From: Castanea sativa
Lineage: Eukaryota > Streptophyta > Magnoliopsida > Fagales > Fagaceae
Direction: 5' to 3'
Assembly (NCBI RefSeq): GCF_040712315.1
Contig: NC_134024.1
Coordinates: 27,705,158-27,769,157 of the forward strand
DNA length: 64,000 bases
Shown: one piece after another, positions 62,407 through 64,000 of the stretch
Layout of the letters: every line of letters starts with the position of its first letter
Position numbering within the stretch: position 1 is the stretch's first letter
Translations under genes and position numbers: made by a program
Notes under the pieces: generated by a model
Told to the model about the DNA's origin: nothing
The model's input: only the letters and a program-made list of their open reading frames with translations
Database searches by the model: none

Positions 62407-63188
62407 TGTTAGGACATATGTGCTTCATCTATCGAGGTTTAATAAGCTATTCTAGTTGTTGAGGTTTAAGAAAAACAGTTTTTCAGATCTGTTTTGATTT
62501 CAATCTGTGGATATGTCTTTGGGCCTCCTTTTCTCATAACCCTAGGCATATAAAATGATTATTTTTAGGGCTGTCAAAGGAGATACAAGTTGCACAAGAA
62601 TTTGAGCAAAGTTTGTTCAAGCAATTTGTGACCGGGGACAAAGTTTACCCTAGTTTATCTTTTTGTGAAGAAGCTGCTGTGTCTTTGCACCATAGGGTTT
62701 TGTAACCAAGCATCTTCTTGTTATTTATTTTGAGGATGAATTGAGGAACTTTGCAGCCAACATCTTTCTCAAGTTGGTGATTGAAGTCGCGTACTAGGAT
62801 TCGCGCAATTGGTTAGTCACGTACTAGGAACCGTGCATCTAAAAGGAGAGATTGTAACTACAGAACAAGTCTAATTGAGTATTGGGGTAAGGGTTTAATT
62901 GTAGGTTGGTATAAGGCACTGAGATTCCTTTACTTGTAATCGCTTGTTGTGATAATAGTCGATTCTCGGGAGTGGTGACCTTAAAATCATCTGGTGGGGT
63001 TTTTGCCTTGGAGGTTTTCCCCCATTCGTAAACAAATCACTGTGTCAATTTATTTTCTGCTGTACTTTAGTTTATTGGTGATTTGTTTGTGCTACCACGC
63101 ATTTACATGTTAAATTGGTTAATTAATTGAACTTGGCTAATTAATCAATTAATCCATCATAAGGGGTCAATACATTTTTGGCCTATCA
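62407..63188 (+). repeat. 3' LTR of the inner Copia element
   Basis: TGTTAGGACATATG to TTGGCCTATCA, 782 bp. It is shorter than the 5' LTR by about 195 bp because of one internal deletion just after its first 16 bases. Confidence 0.85.
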
Positions 63189-64000
63189 TTTTTTGTGGTG
63201 TTTCTACTGATGAGTTTCACAGGATTTTGCATGTGAAGATTGCCAAAGAGCCGTGGACCATTCTTGAGACAACCTACGAAGGTGCTAAGAAGGTTAAGGA
63301 CACTTAGTTTCAAATGCTCACTACCCGGTTCGAAGAAGTAAAGATGAGCGACGATGAGTCGTTCGACTCCTTTTATGGTAGACTCAACGAGATAGTGATT
63401 TCCAAGCTCAATCTTGGGGAGAAGATTGGAGATGCTAAGGTGGTGAGTAAGATCTTGAGATCTTTACCCGAAAGCTTCCAAGCTAAGGTCACCGTAAAAA
63501 AGGAGAGCAAAGATTTGGACGAGATAAAGATTCAAGAACTCATTGGATCTCTCCAAATCTGTGAGCTCAGACTGCCTTCTCACAAGTCCAGCAAATCACT
63601 TGCTCTTAAAACTATAATTGAAAGAATGAGTGATTTCTTCGATGAAGATGATGTAGAGAAGGAGTTGGCGTTTCTTGTAAAGAATTTTCGAAAATTTCTC
63701 AAGATGAAGAACAATGGGAAGTTGATTGGCAAAAGAAAGTTCTCATCCTCCAAAAATGACAAGAGGGAGTTCAAGAAGAAAGATGGGAAGGACTCTTCAT
63801 CTACTCAAGGAATCGTGTGCTATCAATGCAACAGCCATGGACACCTAAAGAAAGAATGTCCAAACTATTTAAGAGGAAAGGGTAAAGTGCTTACTACCAC
63901 CCTTAGGGGCTCAGAGAGGTTAAACTCCAATGCCAAAGGAGAATGTGATAGTAAGGGAAACTATTCAACCTTTATGGCAATTACCACGGTTGACTCTAGA
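63189..64000 (+). pseudogene. Outer Copia gag, 3' part (runs off the window)
   Basis: It continues the frame broken at 55816. The reading frame shows STDEFHRILHVKIAKEPWTI and LETTYEGAKKVKD, an in-frame TAG at 63305-63307, then FEEVKMSDDESFDSFYGRL, KILRSLPESFQAKVTV, and a CCHC knuckle near 63820 (CYQCNSHGHLKKEC). It is related to, but distinct from, the inner gag. The rest of the element lies beyond the right edge. Confidence 0.85.

Larger units (their letters stand above)
55817..63188 (+). mobile_element. Non-autonomous Copia-type LTR retrotransposon, nested
   Basis: A 7.37-kb element with LTRs at 55817-56793 and 62407-63188, a primer-binding site, a decayed gag, an extra ORF and a polypurine tract. 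The target duplication ttttt (55812-55816 and 63189-63193) fits the split gag frame. Between gag (ends about 58745) and the extra ORF (from 60668) I see no protease, integrase, reverse transcriptase or RNase H motifs, so it cannot move alone. The gag style (two CCHC knuckles, coiled-coil segment, GLGY motif) resembles SIRE/Maximus Copia elements. Confidence 0.85.

Overview
The window is nuclear DNA of a flowering plant. Evidence: GT-AG genes with many introns and plant-specific proteins (an MEI1-type multi-BRCT protein, chloroplast NAD kinase 2, ACC oxidase), an AT-rich intergenic space, and plant transposable elements throughout (Copia LTR elements, solo LTRs, TIR elements, an L1-like LINE, tRNA-derived SINEs). 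The protein style fits a woody rosid eudicot. I cannot fix the species; a Fagales-like tree is my guess from the repeat style only. Layout: 1-6.3 kb is intergenic and holds three TIR elements and a solo LTR with perfect 5-bp target duplications. 6649-6858 is a small intact ORF of unknown function. 7.5-10.5 kb holds a hAT-like element with a MITE nested in it, a fold-back and a SINE. 10995-23291 (+) is a 17-exon MEI1/TopBP1-like gene (992 codons plus stop). It has two introns with U12-type signals, one of which seems to end in AA, and a LINE remnant and MITEs in other introns. 25747-33671 (+) is an 8-exon chloroplast NAD kinase 2 gene (1034 residues). 34.5-34.9 kb is a three-copy tandem repeat. 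35337-37008 (-) is a 3-exon ACC oxidase gene (306 residues) converging on NADK2. 37-55 kb has no recognisable gene and holds two SINEs, several solo or partial LTRs, a 362-bp tandem duplication and a dispersed duplication. 54.5-64 kb is a nested retrotransposon locus: a non-autonomous Copia-type element (55817-63188) lies inside the gag of an older Copia element. How the genes relate: the three main genes have unrelated jobs (meiotic DNA repair or checkpoint, NADP supply in chloroplasts, ethylene synthesis). In Arabidopsis, as I recall the loci, the MEI1 and ACO5-type genes are direct neighbours and NADK2 lies elsewhere on the same chromosome. The window may therefore keep an ancestral gene order. 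I found no new defence-like or metabolic cluster. The least ordinary signals are the non-canonical U12-type intron and the nested retroelement.
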